The notes under the pieces are model-generated. The model worked only from the letters and a program-made list of their open reading frames with translations. It was not told the origin of the DNA and did not search any database. The position numbers and the translations under genes were made by a program. Source: Chrysoperla carnea (lineage: Eukaryota; Arthropoda; Insecta; Neuroptera; Chrysopidae). From it: DNA of 64,000 nucleotides. The number at the start of each line of letters is the position of its first letter. Position 1 is the stretch's first letter. Of this stretch, positions 63,432 through 64,000 are shown piece by piece. Location of the stretch: the NCBI RefSeq assembly GCF_905475395.1, contig NC_058342.1, forward strand, positions 18,200,640 to 18,264,639, given 5' to 3'.

Positions 63432-64000
63432 CTAAATCATGAACCATTTGGAGCTGCTTAAGAACTGCAGGAGAGTTTTGACTTCGACGGACTTTAGGTC
63501 GGAGAGATCGTCAAAGAGAGGCTGGCTCAAGTAAGTCCATCTCCTCATGACAAGAGTTGGGCAGTGACAGAGAAGATGAGAGAAGACAGCTCCTGCAGTA
63601 GTCGTGATACACTGTCAGGCCCAGGCGTTCACCATGCCTGCCGTCCAACCAGTGTCCTGTAGTAGCCACAACAACTTGGCGAACAGAGGCCCTTGGAAGT
63701 GATATAATATCTTCGGAACGCCTGCGATTGTACTCAGACCATATCTGTCTTGTAGTACCACAAGTACGTTCCTCTCTCCATCTAAGAATGGCCTTTTTTT
63801 AATATATTCTCTTTGAGGAACAACTTGCAGTTCGCATATGGAACTCCCGGATATTTATTGATGCTTGTGTCCGGTAGCTTTGTGCCATTTCTGGCAAGCT
63901 CGTCGCCTTCGCAATTTCCTGGATGTCCCTGTGTCCCGGTACCCATACCAGGTTTACATTCATTTGTTCTGCCAGCTCATTTAAGGACGTACGGCAGTAC
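63432..64000 (-). pseudogene. non-LTR retrotransposon ORF2, RNase H and C-terminal end
   Basis: On the minus strand, from the window end: NELAEQMNVNLVWVPGH, then after a frameshift GNCEGDELARNG, the RNase H signature (GH..G.E..DELAR.G). Further down come HLLCHCPTLVMRRWTYL and LLQFLSSSKWF, with a stop at 63,432-63,434. RNase H followed by a Cys/His end is typical of I/R1-like LINEs. The copy continues past the window, so the reverse transcriptase cannot be judged. At least one frameshift (about 63,930) shows decay. Confidence 0.82.

Larger units (their letters stand above)
59082..64000 (-). other. acetylcholine receptor intron (minus strand), repeat-filled
   Basis: No upstream receptor exon (M1-M3 or Cys-loop) was seen in this interval, so it is taken as one long intron running past the window end. 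Recognisable contents are given separately. Confidence 0.7.

Overview
The window is AT-rich eukaryotic DNA with GT-AG introns, no bacterial features and many degraded transposable elements. The three conserved genes are best matched by insect proteins, so it reads as a piece of an insect chromosome. I cannot name the species or order from sequence alone.

Layout. (1) 336-3234, plus strand: the last three coding exons of wntless (Wls), the Wnt cargo receptor; its 5' part lies left of the window. (2) 3.2-24 kb: no cellular gene that I can defend. This stretch holds foldback repeats built on a TGATCA palindrome, a degenerate tandem array, two tRNA-derived SINE families, a Tigger/pogo DNA transposon split by a SINE, a hAT-like element with 8-bp target duplications, and a Penelope-like retroelement with inverted terminal repeats carrying hammerhead-ribozyme-like cores. 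(3) 23,995-46,269, plus strand: a complete fibulin gene (secreted extracellular-matrix protein), assembled here as 16 coding exons totalling 3,465 bases (1,154 residues) with every splice phase matching. An 11-kb first intron separates the signal-peptide exon from the rest and contains a tRNA-Met gene on the opposite strand plus many repeats. (4) 46.3-58.6 kb: a transposon-poor, very AT-rich interval full of poly-T tracts, lying between convergent 3' ends. (5) 58,602-59,081, minus strand: the last coding exon of a nicotinic acetylcholine receptor alpha subunit of the alpha5/alpha7 type; its upstream exons lie right of the window. (6) 59-64 kb: intron or upstream sequence with a foldback element, a decayed mariner-type element with about 115-bp inverted repeats and a nested hairpin, and the 3' end of an RNase-H-bearing non-LTR retrotransposon running off the window end.

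The three protein genes do not form a pathway: they are unrelated neighbours (Wnt secretion, matrix, synaptic receptor). The most interesting items are the ribozyme-like cores in the Penelope-like element, the fibulin EGF modules that all carry their extra sequence at the same loop, and the nested transposon history that target-site duplications let one read directly.
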